Assembly (NCBI RefSeq): GCF_016863295.1
Contig: NZ_BOOP01000021.1
Span: 1 to 64,000, forward strand
Length of the DNA: 64,000 bases
Source: Planotetraspora phitsanulokensis
Lineage (GTDB): Bacteria > Actinomycetota > Actinomycetes > Streptosporangiales > Streptosporangiaceae
Direction: 5' to 3'
In this document: piece by piece, positions 16,318-24,169 of the stretch
How positions within the stretch are numbered: position 1 is the first letter of the stretch
How the letters are laid out: each line of letters starts with the position of its first letter
Translations under genes and position numbers: made by a program
Notes under the pieces: generated by a model
What the model saw: the letters and a program-made list of their open reading frames with translations, nothing else
Database searches by the model: none
Told to the model about the DNA's origin: nothing

Positions 16318-17133
16318 TCAGGGCACCCGGCCCGCGCCGCACAGGAACCATGTCGGCAGGTCGAGCCCTCGGTGCGCCAGAGAGGCGTCGAGGTCCGGCC
16401 GCCATTCGTCGAGCCGCACCACACCAGGTTCGACGAGCTCGAAGCCGTCGAAGAAGCCGCAGATCTCGGCGCGTCCGCGCAACGTGACGCTTGAGCTGGC
16501 CCGCTGGTAGACGGCGGCGCCCTGGCGGGCGGACGTCACCCGCTCCTCCGCCGTGACGTGCGACAACACGACGTAGCTGCCGGGCGGCAGCGTGTCGCGC
16601 AGCCGGGCGACCACCTCGGCGGGCTTGGCGCTGTCGGGCAGGAAGTGCAGCACGGCGACGAGCAGCACCGCGACCGGCTCGGCGAAATCGATCAGCGACA
16701 GGAGTTCGGGGGTGTCGAAGATGCTCTCCGGCTCACGGAGGTCGCCGGGGATGGTGATCGTGTTGGTGGCGTTGGAGAGCAGGGCGCGGGCGTGCGCGAG
16801 GACGACGGGGTCGTTGTCCACGTAGGCCACCCGGGTGCCGGGGTCGATCTCGCCGGCCACCTCGTGGACGTTCCCCTGGGTCGGCAGCCCCGTGCCGATG
16901 TCCACGAACTGACGGATCCCGGCGTCCTCCGCGAGATGGCGTACGGCTCTGCGCAGGAACGACCGGTTCTGACGGGCCAGTTCTCTGGCCTCGGGCGCCA
17001 CCGCGAGAACGAACTCGGCGGCCTCCCTGTCGACGGGGAAGTTGTCCTTTCCACCCAGGAAGTAGTTGTACATCCGTGCGGCGTTCGGGACGTGCACGTC
17101 GATGCCTGACGGGAGGGGTCCGTCCTCGGCCAA
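16318..17133 (-). CDS. SAM-dependent methyltransferase, DUF574 family
   Basis: A 271-residue protein of the actinobacterial DUF574/Methyltransf_19 family. Diagnostic parts are the N-terminal IDVHVPNAARMYNYFLGGKDNFPVD block, the SAM-binding FVDIGTGLPTQGNVHEV and YVDNDPVVLAHARAL, and the C-terminal VVRLDEWRP. Members are very abundant in streptomycetes and relatives; substrates are mostly unknown. A hairpin lies just upstream, between this gene and the sulfite-oxidase-like gene. Confidence 0.85.
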   Translation of the reverse strand: MAEDGPLPSGIDVHVPNAARMYNYFLGGKDNFPVDREAAEFVLAVAPEARELARQNRSFLRRAVRHLAEDAGIRQFVDIGTGLPTQGNVHEVAGEIDPGTRVAYVDNDPVVLAHARALLSNATNTITIPGDLREPESIFDTPELLSLIDFAEPVAVLLVAVLHFLPDSAKPAEVVARLRDTLPPGSYVVLSHVTAEERVTSARQGAAVYQRASSSVTLRGRAEICGFFDGFELVEPGVVRLDEWRPDLDASLAHRGLDLPTWFLCGAGRVP

Positions 17134-17196
17134 ACATTCACTCCTTTATTGGGGGATCCATTGCGAGCATATGAGGCGTTAGCAGGAATTCAAATC

Positions 17197-17220
17197 AATT
17201 GCCGGTAAGAGCCGGCAATT
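17197..17220 (-). terminator. Hairpin after the sulfite-oxidase-like gene
   Basis: A perfect 9-bp inverted repeat AATTGCCGG / CCGGCAATT around a 6-nt loop, 20 nt past the stop of the minus-strand gene at 17241. It probably ends that transcript before the methyltransferase gene. Its A/T-rich ends are unusual here. Confidence 0.6.
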
Positions 17221-17240
17221 TTGCGGGGAGGAGAGCGCGA

Positions 17241-18320
17241 TCAGCCGACCATGACAGGGTGGGCCAGGACCGCGTTCTGGCAGTAGCCGAGAGCGTTCCA
17301 TGCACTGGAGTCGGGCTGGGCACGCCCCTGGTCGTCGATTGCGCGCACCCGGATCACGTGGTCGCCCGGCCGGGGGTTCCAGTGGAACTGCCATCGCGCC
17401 CACACGCCCGCCGTTCCGGGCGTTGTCAGGACCGCCGGCCGCCAGGGGTCGTCGTCCACGCGGTAGTCCACGGCCGCGACCGCGCGTTCGCCCGCGAACG
17501 CCCGCCCGCGGACGATCTGGGGGCCCCGCCGGAGCCGGGCGGGCCAGGGCAGCTCGACCAGGGCGGACACGGGAACGCCGGTGATGGGGGTGCCCTCGGC
17601 CGGATGGCCTGGGCCGAAGAGCACGTAGTCACGGGTGTTCCACGGCACGCGCAGCGGTTGCTCCGACACCTCGATCCGGCCGACCCACTTGATGCTCGCG
17701 GCGCCCAGCCAGCCGGACACCACGACCCGGGCCGGAAAGCCGTGATCGAGGGGAAGGACCTCGCCGTTCATGGCGACGGCGAGCAGGGTGTCGTCGGCGA
17801 GGGCCTTCGCCAGCGGCAGGGGCCTGCGCGCGCGGGCCGCGTCGAGGCCCTCCGGCATGACCTCGCACGCGCGGGAGGTGATTCCCGCCGGTTCGAGCAG
17901 GTCGCGCAGGCGCACGCCCGTCCACTCCGCCGTGCCTACGGCGCCGCGTCCCCATTGGGTCCCGTCGAAGCGCGCTCCGGTCTCCTCGGCGAACAGCGCC
18001 CTGCGGTTGCCCGCGCACTCGAGCGTCCGGACCACCGAGACCATCGGGAACCGGCGCCACAGGTCGTCGTAGGTGTAGGAGACGGGGGCCCGCACGCCGT
18101 CGCCCTCGATCATCAGGGTCCAGGTCGCGGCGTCGAGGCGCGGCGTCGGCGCGTGGTTGCGGACGAAGAAACGGTCGGCCGGGGTGAGGTGGCCGGGCAT
18201 CCGGTCGGGGCGCGTCCCGAAGTCCAGGCCGGTCCCGGTGTCCTCCATCAGCTCCGCCGGAGTCGGCTTGACCACCTCGCGCGTGGTGAGGGTGCGGGTG
18301 ACGGCGTGCTGCTCGGTCAT
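17241..18320 (-). CDS. Sulfite oxidase-like molybdopterin oxidoreductase
   Basis: A 359-residue protein of the sulfite oxidase family. The molybdopterin domain (about residues 40-230) carries the Mo-ligand Cys in RTLECAGNRR near residue 100 and the conserved GTAEWTGVRLRDLL, and FPARVVVSGWLGAASIKWVGRIEV; the C-terminal Mo-co dimerisation domain (about 245-350) contains GRAFAGERAVAAVDYRVDDD and WNPRPGDHVIRVRAID. No heme domain and no signal peptide are seen, so it is likely cytoplasmic. It oxidises sulfite or a related substrate; physiological electron acceptor unknown. Confidence 0.85.
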   Translation of the reverse strand: MTEQHAVTRTLTTREVVKPTPAELMEDTGTGLDFGTRPDRMPGHLTPADRFFVRNHAPTPRLDAATWTLMIEGDGVRAPVSYTYDDLWRRFPMVSVVRTLECAGNRRALFAEETGARFDGTQWGRGAVGTAEWTGVRLRDLLEPAGITSRACEVMPEGLDAARARRPLPLAKALADDTLLAVAMNGEVLPLDHGFPARVVVSGWLGAASIKWVGRIEVSEQPLRVPWNTRDYVLFGPGHPAEGTPITGVPVSALVELPWPARLRRGPQIVRGRAFAGERAVAAVDYRVDDDPWRPAVLTTPGTAGVWARWQFHWNPRPGDHVIRVRAIDDQGRAQPDSSAWNALGYCQNAVLAHPVMVG

Positions 18321-18446
18321 CGGTGCCCCTCTCCTCAGGGCCCGCCACAGGGCCGGGTGACCAGCAACTTTGTCCGGGTATAGGTCCTTATATCCGAAAT
18401 ATCAGTGAGGTGAACGAGAGCGGCCGAACCACCGGGGGGAGATCGC

Positions 18447-18986
18447 ATGCTGTCGAGAGTCGCCGTCGTGCTGGGCGTTTCCGCGGTCGTGGTGTGCGGA
18501 ACGGTCGGCGTCGCCGCCGCGCGGGAAGGGGTGAACCAGCAGGACCGCACGTTCCTGATCGAGACCCATCAGGCGAACCTGGACATGATCGAGCACGGCC
18601 CGACGGTCGAGCGGACGGCGAGCGCACCGGCCGTACGTGATCTGGTGAAGCGGCTGGTGAGCGACCACACCGCGCTCGACGAGGACGTCAAGCGGGTCGC
18701 CCGGCAGGTCGCGGTGACGCTGCCCGGTACGGCGGGGGCCGCGGGCGCGGCGGAGATGCGCCGGATGGCACGGAACACGGGGGCGGCGTTCGACCGGGCC
18801 TGGCTGGCCCACGAGGCCGATCATCACCACCGCCTTCTGCGCAGCATCGCCCAGGAGTTGCGTGAGGGCTCGTCCATCGAGGTGAAGCGGCTCGCGGCCG
18901 AGGCGAGGCCCGCCGTACGGGCGCATCTGGCCCTGCTGGGCCAGGTGGGCGGCCGGATCCCCGACGCCGGGATGCCCGGCCACTGA
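18447..18986 (+). CDS. DUF4142 secreted protein
   Basis: A 179-residue exported protein. The signal peptide spans about residues 1-25 (…VGVAAA). The rest is a helical DUF4142 domain of the ferritin-like type (QDRTFLIETHQANLDMIEHG, VRDLVKRLVSDHTALDEDVKR, and DHHHRLLRSIAQEL). Function is unknown in this family. GGGGGGAGA precedes the ATG. It faces the alginate lyase gene across a hairpin. Confidence 0.82.
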   Translation: MLSRVAVVLGVSAVVVCGTVGVAAAREGVNQQDRTFLIETHQANLDMIEHGPTVERTASAPAVRDLVKRLVSDHTALDEDVKRVARQVAVTLPGTAGAAGAAEMRRMARNTGAAFDRAWLAHEADHHHRLLRSIAQELREGSSIEVKRLAAEARPAVRAHLALLGQVGGRIPDAGMPGH

Positions 18987-19031
18987 GACTCGGGTCACCG
19001 AAACGCTGAGACGCGGGTGTTGAAACGCGGG

Positions 19032-19062
19032 CCGCCGCTCCCCGTGACGAGGGGAACGGCGG
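19032..19062. terminator. Bidirectional terminator between convergent genes
   Basis: CCGCCG-C-TCCCC (19032-19043) pairs with GGGGA-A-CGGCGG (19051-19062) around a 7-nt loop. It lies between the ends of the DUF4142 gene and the minus-strand alginate lyase gene. Confidence 0.65.
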
Positions 19063-19097
19063 GCCGTGGTGCGAGCGGTGCCAGGGGGGTCGGCGGG

Positions 19098-20135
19098 TCA
19101 GTTCGGGTTGTCGCCGTGGGTGAGGGTCTCCCACGCGACGAAGAGGTTGTTGGTCCCGGCGGGGCGCTGCTGGAGGGTCAGGGTCTGGGTGTTCGTCATG
19201 GCGATGCCCATGCGGTTGTGCAGGGCGTTGTAGCCGACCTCGGTCACCGGGCCGAGCCCGCGCTTGACGCTGCCGCCGCACAGTGAGGACGGCACGGCCG
19301 CCCCGAGCTCGTACTTGGACTGCAGCCCGAGTGCGTGGCGGAGCCGCTCGCTGATCTCCGGGTAGAGGTCCTGCCCCTGGATGCGGGTGGTCTCGGCGAA
19401 GTGCGCGATGGCGTCGATGCCGTACCCGGTGTGGACGAAGTCGCGGCAGGTCTCCTGGGTGAGCCCGTCCATGAACGTGGACTGGCCCTGCCAGTAGCCG
19501 ATGATCTCGTCACGGGTGTCGATCGAGCTGCCGGGGGGCGCCTTGGGGAGCGCGCCGTCGGCCGTGATGTGGATGTAGGCGGGCACCCGGCCGCGGAACT
19601 TGGCCACGGCCTTGTCGTAGCTCGTGCGGTCCTCCAGGAAGACCGAGATGCCGATCGCGGCCTCCATCATGCTCAGCTCCCAGTTGCCGTTGCTGTTGGA
19701 GCCGTTGATCACCTTGGGCAGGTAGACGTTGCGGAGCATGGTCGCGAAGCGGGTGACGTTCGCGGACGGCCAGCCGGTGTAGGTGTAGCGGATGATCTCC
19801 GCCGCCCTCGGCCAGGAGGACCCCGCCCACCCGGTCTGCAGCGGCGCGTTGCTGTTGGTGTGGTCCCTGATCGTGGCCGACCAGGCGTCCATCAGGCTGA
19901 TTGCCTTCTCGGCGTACCGGCTGTCGCGGGTGATGTACCAGATCAGCGCGTCGGTGTAGGCCGCGATCGCGTCCTCGCGCTCGTCGGTGCATCCGTTGTT
20001 CGGGTTGGAGTACGACCCGCACTCGACGATCGCCCGCGGCTTGGGGGTCCGGGAGAGCGAGGCGTACCTGCTCGCGAGCATCTGGTCGTAGGCGGCCTTC
20101 CAGGGTTGCGCGCCCGCCTGCACCTTCGACCGCAC
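19098..20135 (-). CDS. Alginate lyase-family protein, 5' end not normal
   Basis: About 345 residues of an alginate lyase (PL5/PL-like alpha/alpha-toroid) family protein: WKAAYDQMLASRYASLS, NGCTDEREDAIAAYTDALIWYITRD, GNWELSMMEAAIGISVFLEDR and the C-terminal MTNTQTLTLQQRPAGTNNLF-like segment. The GTG at 20135 is the first conventional start, but the same frame continues upstream through conserved-looking residues (HPGVFVSRPQLDF) to a TGA at 20268-20270, with no ATG, GTG or TTG between. That TGA is the stop of the aminotransferase gene in the same frame. No signal peptide can therefore be encoded, although the family is exported. Either translation begins at a rare codon, or the gene is 5'-truncated. 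Confidence 0.6.
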   Translation of the reverse strand: MRSKVQAGAQPWKAAYDQMLASRYASLSRTPKPRAIVECGSYSNPNNGCTDEREDAIAAYTDALIWYITRDSRYAEKAISLMDAWSATIRDHTNSNAPLQTGWAGSSWPRAAEIIRYTYTGWPSANVTRFATMLRNVYLPKVINGSNSNGNWELSMMEAAIGISVFLEDRTSYDKAVAKFRGRVPAYIHITADGALPKAPPGSSIDTRDEIIGYWQGQSTFMDGLTQETCRDFVHTGYGIDAIAHFAETTRIQGQDLYPEISERLRHALGLQSKYELGAAVPSSLCGGSVKRGLGPVTEVGYNALHNRMGIAMTNTQTLTLQQRPAGTNNLFVAWETLTHGDNPN

Positions 20136-20267
20136 GAAGTCGAGTTGCGGCCTGCTGACGAAGACGCCCGGGTGGACGAACGTGGCCGGTGCGGCCGCCT
20201 TCGCGAAACTCGGCGTGCTCGTCAGCCCGGTCAGGCCGGTCGCCCGGGAACCGGGCTCAAGCCGGGT

Positions 20268-21053
20268 TCAGATGACGTCCCAGGGGACGGAGTCGTACAG
20301 GCGCGCCGCGGCCTCGACGACGTGGTGCCCGGTGGGGAGGACCAGGTCGTCGATGCGCCTCACCGCGGCGACCCCGTGGGAGTTGGTGATGAAGACCGCC
20401 TCGAATCCGGCGACGTCCGCCAGTCGCACCGGCCCGCGCCGGGACCCGATCCCGATGTCCGGCAGTCGCGGCTCCAGCAACTGCATGGTGATCCCGTGCA
20501 GGCACGGTTCGTCGGGCCAGACGACGGACGTCCCGTCGAAGAAGCCGATGTTGGCGATGGCGCTCTCCGCGACGACCCCGCCGTGCCCGGTCAGCAGCGC
20601 GTCGTCGAAGCCTTCGCGTACGGCCATGCGGCCGTAGTAGTACTGCCCGAACCCGCCGATGTGCTTGATGTGGGCGGCGGGCCGCTGGTGGGCGACCGAT
20701 TTGAGGCTCTGCGGACTCTTGGGGTCGGGTGCGGGCGGGCGCACGGTCACCACGATGGACGCAGCGTCGTCGCCGTCCGGCCAGTAGACGATGACGCGCA
20801 CCGACGCGTCGGAGACGTCGTCGCCGAGGGCGTGCCGGATGTGGTCGCGTACGAGGTCGCCGTCCAGTCCGTCGCCGAACAACTCCCGGGTGGCGCCGTC
20901 CAGGCGCGCGAGATGCAGATCCAGGCCCCTCGTCCGTCCATCTCTGACCTGCATGGCGGTGAAGTGGCCGTGGTTGACCAGGGGAAGCGGGACCTGCTCG
21001 GCGACCGGCGGGCGGCCGTTGATCTCAATTCGCGGCTGAGCCAGTTGTCTCAT
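20268..21053 (-). CDS. Class IV (branched-chain/ADC-lyase type) aminotransferase family protein
   Basis: A 261-residue PLP enzyme of fold type IV. The probable Schiff-base Lys is in HIKHIGGFGQ near residue 137, and GGVVAESAIANIGFFDG is the PLP-phosphate binding segment characteristic of the family; FDGLLP-like C-terminal parts are less clear. It could act as an aminotransferase or as an aminodeoxychorismate-lyase homologue; the substrate cannot be read from sequence. The ATG at 21053 lies inside the end of the upstream TauE gene (29-nt overlap), so the two are coupled. Its TGA is directly followed, in the same frame, by the alginate lyase frame. Confidence 0.78.
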   Translation of the reverse strand: MRQLAQPRIEINGRPPVAEQVPLPLVNHGHFTAMQVRDGRTRGLDLHLARLDGATRELFGDGLDGDLVRDHIRHALGDDVSDASVRVIVYWPDGDDAASIVVTVRPPAPDPKSPQSLKSVAHQRPAAHIKHIGGFGQYYYGRMAVREGFDDALLTGHGGVVAESAIANIGFFDGTSVVWPDEPCLHGITMQLLEPRLPDIGIGSRRGPVRLADVAGFEAVFITNSHGVAAVRRIDDLVLPTGHHVVEAAARLYDSVPWDVI

Positions 21054-22038
21054 GCCCCATTTTGGGGGTGTCCGCGGCGTCGTCGCGAACAGGGACGGAA
21101 GAGCGCCTCCGCGGAATCGCGGGCAGGCCGTGCCGGACCCGCAGGAGGGTCCACACGGCGGGCGCGGCGAGCAGCACGCCGACCAGCACCCAGACGGTGG
21201 CCGTGTTGCCCACACCGAACATCTTCAGTGCCGAGGCGAGCAGCACGAACGCCAGGACCCGGCGCACCAGCCCGCCGGGAGCCCGGGAGGAGATGCGCGA
21301 GCCGAGGTAGACGCCGGGAATCGACCCGGCGAGCAGCGCGGCGGTCACCGACAACTGGAAGTCGCCGAAGAGCACGTGCCCGAGGGCGGCCGACATGACG
21401 AGCGGCACGGCCTGGACCAGGTCGGTTCCGACGAGTTGGTTGGCCTTGAGCGCGGGATACAGGGCGAGCAGCGCGACGATGATGAGGGAGCCCGACCCGA
21501 CCGACGTCATGCCGACCACCAGTCCGCCCACGACTCCGACCAGCACCGTCGGCAGTCGCCGTACGGTCACGGTGGGCAGCCCGGTCGCGGCCGGCTCGCC
21601 CGGGGCGGCGGTCCGGCGTCCTGTCGCCGAGGTGCGTCCCTCGGCCCTGTCGCGCATGGCGAGATAGCCGCGTACGGCCAGGCCCGCCGCCGCGATGAGC
21701 AGCGCGACGCCCAGCGCCGCCTGGATCACGCCCTGGACGTCCTCACCGGTGCCGAGCGCCCTGGCGACCAGTACGCCGCAGAACGCGGCGGGAACCGAGC
21801 CCGCGCACAGCCAGCCGACGAGCCTGAGGTCGACCGTTCCGCGCCGCAGATGGACGAGGCTGCCGACGGGCTTCATGACGGCGGCGGCGACGAGGTCGCT
21901 CGAGACCGCGGCGAGTGGCGGCACGCCGAAGAAGGTCACCAGCATGGGTGTCATGAGTGCGCCGCCGCCCATGCCGGTCAGTCCGACGACGACCGCGACC
22001 AGGAAGGAGCCGATCGCCATGACGTAGTCGAAATGCAT
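21025..22038 (-). CDS. TauE/SafE-family sulfite/organosulfonate exporter
   Basis: A 337-residue membrane protein with about eight or nine helices in two repeats. The first repeat has VGLTGMGGGALMTPMLV near residue 18 and the second VGMTSVGSGSLIIVALL near residue 175, the paired Gly-rich signature of TauE/SafE permeases. The loop around residues 130-155 is basic and cytoplasmic. Substrates in the family include sulfite, sulfoacetate and other C2 anions. TAGGA precedes the ATG by eight nt. A role together with the nearby sulfite oxidase-like enzyme is possible but unproven. Confidence 0.82.
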   Translation of the reverse strand: MHFDYVMAIGSFLVAVVVGLTGMGGGALMTPMLVTFFGVPPLAAVSSDLVAAAVMKPVGSLVHLRRGTVDLRLVGWLCAGSVPAAFCGVLVARALGTGEDVQGVIQAALGVALLIAAAGLAVRGYLAMRDRAEGRTSATGRRTAAPGEPAATGLPTVTVRRLPTVLVGVVGGLVVGMTSVGSGSLIIVALLALYPALKANQLVGTDLVQAVPLVMSAALGHVLFGDFQLSVTAALLAGSIPGVYLGSRISSRAPGGLVRRVLAFVLLASALKMFGVGNTATVWVLVGVLLAAPAVWTLLRVRHGLPAIPRRRSSVPVRDDAADTPKMGHETTGSAAN

Positions 22039-22177
22039 CGGGAAATCCTACCAAAACCATCGGAATAATCGAGTAAGTCGCCGGAGAATTCCCTGGGGCG
22101 CATGTCGAGGACCCGCCGTCCGCTCCGACGTACCGGTGAACGCGCCGCAGACGGCGCCGCTCGGCGAGAGGGAGACC

Positions 22178-22540
22178 ATGAAGTACATGCTGTTGATCTA
22201 CAACCGCCCGGGGTTCGTGGAGGAGCTGCGGGAGAGCGAGCGCACCGAGCTGTTCGCGGAGGTCGACACCATCATGCGGGAGCTCACCGAGTCCGGGGAG
22301 CTGATCGGGGGCGAGGCGCTGGCCTACCCGTCGAACACCAGGACCGTGCGCCCGCATGACGGCGTTCCGGCCGTCACCGACGGCCCGTTCCTGGAGGCGA
22401 AGGAACATCTGGCCGGTTATCTCATGGTGGACTGCGAGAACGTCGAACGCGCCACCGAGATCGCCATGCGCTGGCCCGACGCCAGGTTCGGCGCCATGGA
22501 GGTACGGCCCCTCATGAACCAGGGCGGAACGGAGATGTGA
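22178..22540 (+). CDS. YCII-related (DGPF) domain protein
   Basis: A 120-residue protein of the YCII/DGPF family: MKYMLLIYNRPG at the N-terminus, the DGPFLEAKEHLAGYLMVDCENVE motif that gives the family its name, and the end MEVRPLM. In actinobacteria such proteins often sit beside ECF sigma genes, and they fold as a ferredoxin-like dimer; function unknown. The start is the Met of MKYM, preceded by GGGAGA. No sigma gene is adjacent here. Confidence 0.85.
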   Translation: MKYMLLIYNRPGFVEELRESERTELFAEVDTIMRELTESGELIGGEALAYPSNTRTVRPHDGVPAVTDGPFLEAKEHLAGYLMVDCENVERATEIAMRWPDARFGAMEVRPLMNQGGTEM

Positions 22541-22548
22541 CGACCGGG

Positions 22549-22586
22549 CCTCGGGGCGGGGCCTGTGTCCAGGCCCTGCCCCGAGG
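22549..22586. terminator. Strong bidirectional terminator
   Basis: A 17-bp stem with a single G-T wobble (22549-22565 with 22570-22586) and a TGTC loop, between the convergent YCII and DUF1996 genes. It starts nine nt after the YCII stop. Confidence 0.85.
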
Positions 22587-22635
22587 GGGTGCGGTGACCG
22601 CCGCGAGGGGCAGTCAAGGGCCTGTCAAGGGCCTG

Positions 22636-23949
22636 TCAAGGGTGGCCGTCCGCGCCGCACTTGATGATGGGACGGATGCAGTCGTTGACGCGGCGGGCCA
22701 TCTCCGCCTCGGGCCAGGCGTTGAAGAAGTCGCCGTGCATGGTGAAACCGGGACCCGACGCCAGCCGGAAGTGCGACGGGTCGCCGCTGACGGGGTAGCG
22801 CAGGACCTGGCGCAGCTTCGGCACCGGCACCGGGTGGGTCGCCGGGCACTGCCCGTTCACCGGGTAGGCCATGTGGCTCTTGTGGTCGGCCGAGTCGAGG
22901 TCGCGGCCGTTCCAGCACTGCGGGAAGTCGAGGTAGGACTCCAGCATCGTGCCCGCCGGGCAGTTGACGAAGTCCTTCCCGGGGTTCACCTGACCGGCGT
23001 GCAGGCACGACCAGCGGGAGATGGTCGTCGCGTCCGGCGCGGTGGCCTTGGCGTTGCCGGCCACGATGCGCAGGCCCAGGGGCATGGGCTGCGTCTGCGC
23101 GATGATGTCGTCGCGGACGCCCTCGCCCAGGTAGTAGAACGTGGTGATGACCGGCTCGACCGGCACGTCGTCCTTGTACAGGGTCGGCACCCAGTAGGCC
23201 GACTTGTCCACGGCCGGGTTGCAGTTGCTGTTGGCGTTCTGCAGGCTCGTCAGGGTCGAGCTCGCGTTGGTCGTGGTGCTCCCGAAGAAGCTGTGCATGT
23301 GGGAGGCGCCGGGCAGACCCGGATAGATGATCGGGTCGTCGGGGAGCCGGTGGCTGAACGGGCAGTCGGCGAGGAACTCGGCGACGCGCACGACGTTCCC
23401 GCCGCCCCCGGTCGGCGGAGGCGTCGTGCCGCCGCTGCCGAAGACCTGGAACTCCCACAGGGAGACGCCGTACTGGGTGGCGCGCTTGGTGGTGTACAGC
23501 CGGACATAGCGGCCGCTGCCCGAGACGTTGAGGGTCTGGTTGCCGCCGGTCGCCGTCGTGGTCGAGTAGAGGGTGGTCCAGCTCGTGCCGTTGGCGGAGA
23601 TCTGGATCTGGAAGGCGGTGGCGTAGGCCGCCTCCCAGTTGAGCACGACCTGGTTGACGGTGGCGGTCGCGCCCAGGTCGACCTGCAGCCACTGCGGATC
23701 GGCGAACGCGCTGGACCAGCGGGTGCCCAGGTTTCCGTCGACGGCGGAGGAGGCGGGGGCGCCGGCGTTCTCCACGGAGGAGGCGGTGACCGGGTGGCCC
23801 TGCGAGAGCGGGGGCGCGGCCGCTTCGGCACGCGGCAGGAACACCGCGGAGGCGCCGAGGACGGCGAACAGCGCGGCGGCGAGCGCCGCGAGTCTCAGAC
23901 GGGGGACGTGCCGGGGGACATGCCGGGGAACATGGCTGGGTGGGGACAT
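22636..23949 (-). CDS. Secreted DUF1996 protein with discoidin (F5/8 type C) domain
   Basis: A 437-residue exported protein. A long positively charged N-terminus (HVPRHVPRHVPR) leads into a signal peptide ending near AEAAA. Residues about 48-180 form an F5/8 type C/CBM32-like sugar-binding domain (VTASSVENAGAPASSAVDGN, LGTRWSSAFADPQW, SGRYVRLYTTKRA). After a Pro/Gly linker comes DUF1996 (about 195-435): DCPFSHRLPDDPIIYPG, SHMHSFFGS, DHKSHMAYP and FTMHGDFFNAWP. DUF1996 occurs in secreted fungal and actinobacterial proteins of unknown activity. The discoidin part is close to those of the glucanase encoded upstream, so both may target the same polysaccharide. GGAG precedes the ATG. Confidence 0.85.
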   Translation of the reverse strand: MSPPSHVPRHVPRHVPRLRLAALAAALFAVLGASAVFLPRAEAAAPPLSQGHPVTASSVENAGAPASSAVDGNLGTRWSSAFADPQWLQVDLGATATVNQVVLNWEAAYATAFQIQISANGTSWTTLYSTTTATGGNQTLNVSGSGRYVRLYTTKRATQYGVSLWEFQVFGSGGTTPPPTGGGGNVVRVAEFLADCPFSHRLPDDPIIYPGLPGASHMHSFFGSTTTNASSTLTSLQNANSNCNPAVDKSAYWVPTLYKDDVPVEPVITTFYYLGEGVRDDIIAQTQPMPLGLRIVAGNAKATAPDATTISRWSCLHAGQVNPGKDFVNCPAGTMLESYLDFPQCWNGRDLDSADHKSHMAYPVNGQCPATHPVPVPKLRQVLRYPVSGDPSHFRLASGPGFTMHGDFFNAWPEAEMARRVNDCIRPIIKCGADGHP

Positions 23950-24027
23950 GACGGACTCCAGAGGGTGGGGGGGTGGGTGGCCCGGGAGAGCTCCCGGGCC
24001 ACCGGCTGATCGGTGCTGGATCAGTGT

Positions 24028-24165
24028 GTGCAACCAGCGCGTGAATCAGTGCGTGAAACCAGCGCGTGAATCTGTGCGTGAAACCAGCGCGTGAAACCAG
24101 CGCGTGAAACCAGCGCGTGAAACCAGCGCGTGAATAAGTGCGTGAATCAGTGCGTGGATCAGTGC
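24028..24165. repeat. Minisatellite of alternating 13- and 12-bp units
   Basis: Eleven contiguous units: six near-identical 13-mers (GTGAAACCAGCGC and one GTGCAACCAGCGC) and five 12-mers (GTGAATCAGTGC type), the 13-mers running four in a row at 24078-24129. The array fills the gap between the glucanase stop and the DUF1996 gene. It has no spacers, so it is not CRISPR. It may act in the leader of the DUF1996 mRNA. Confidence 0.88.
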
Positions 24166-24169
24166 TGGA

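Noticed and set aside
24028-24165. CRISPR array
   Set aside because: Units are only 12-13 bp, contiguous, without spacers, and there are no cas genes.
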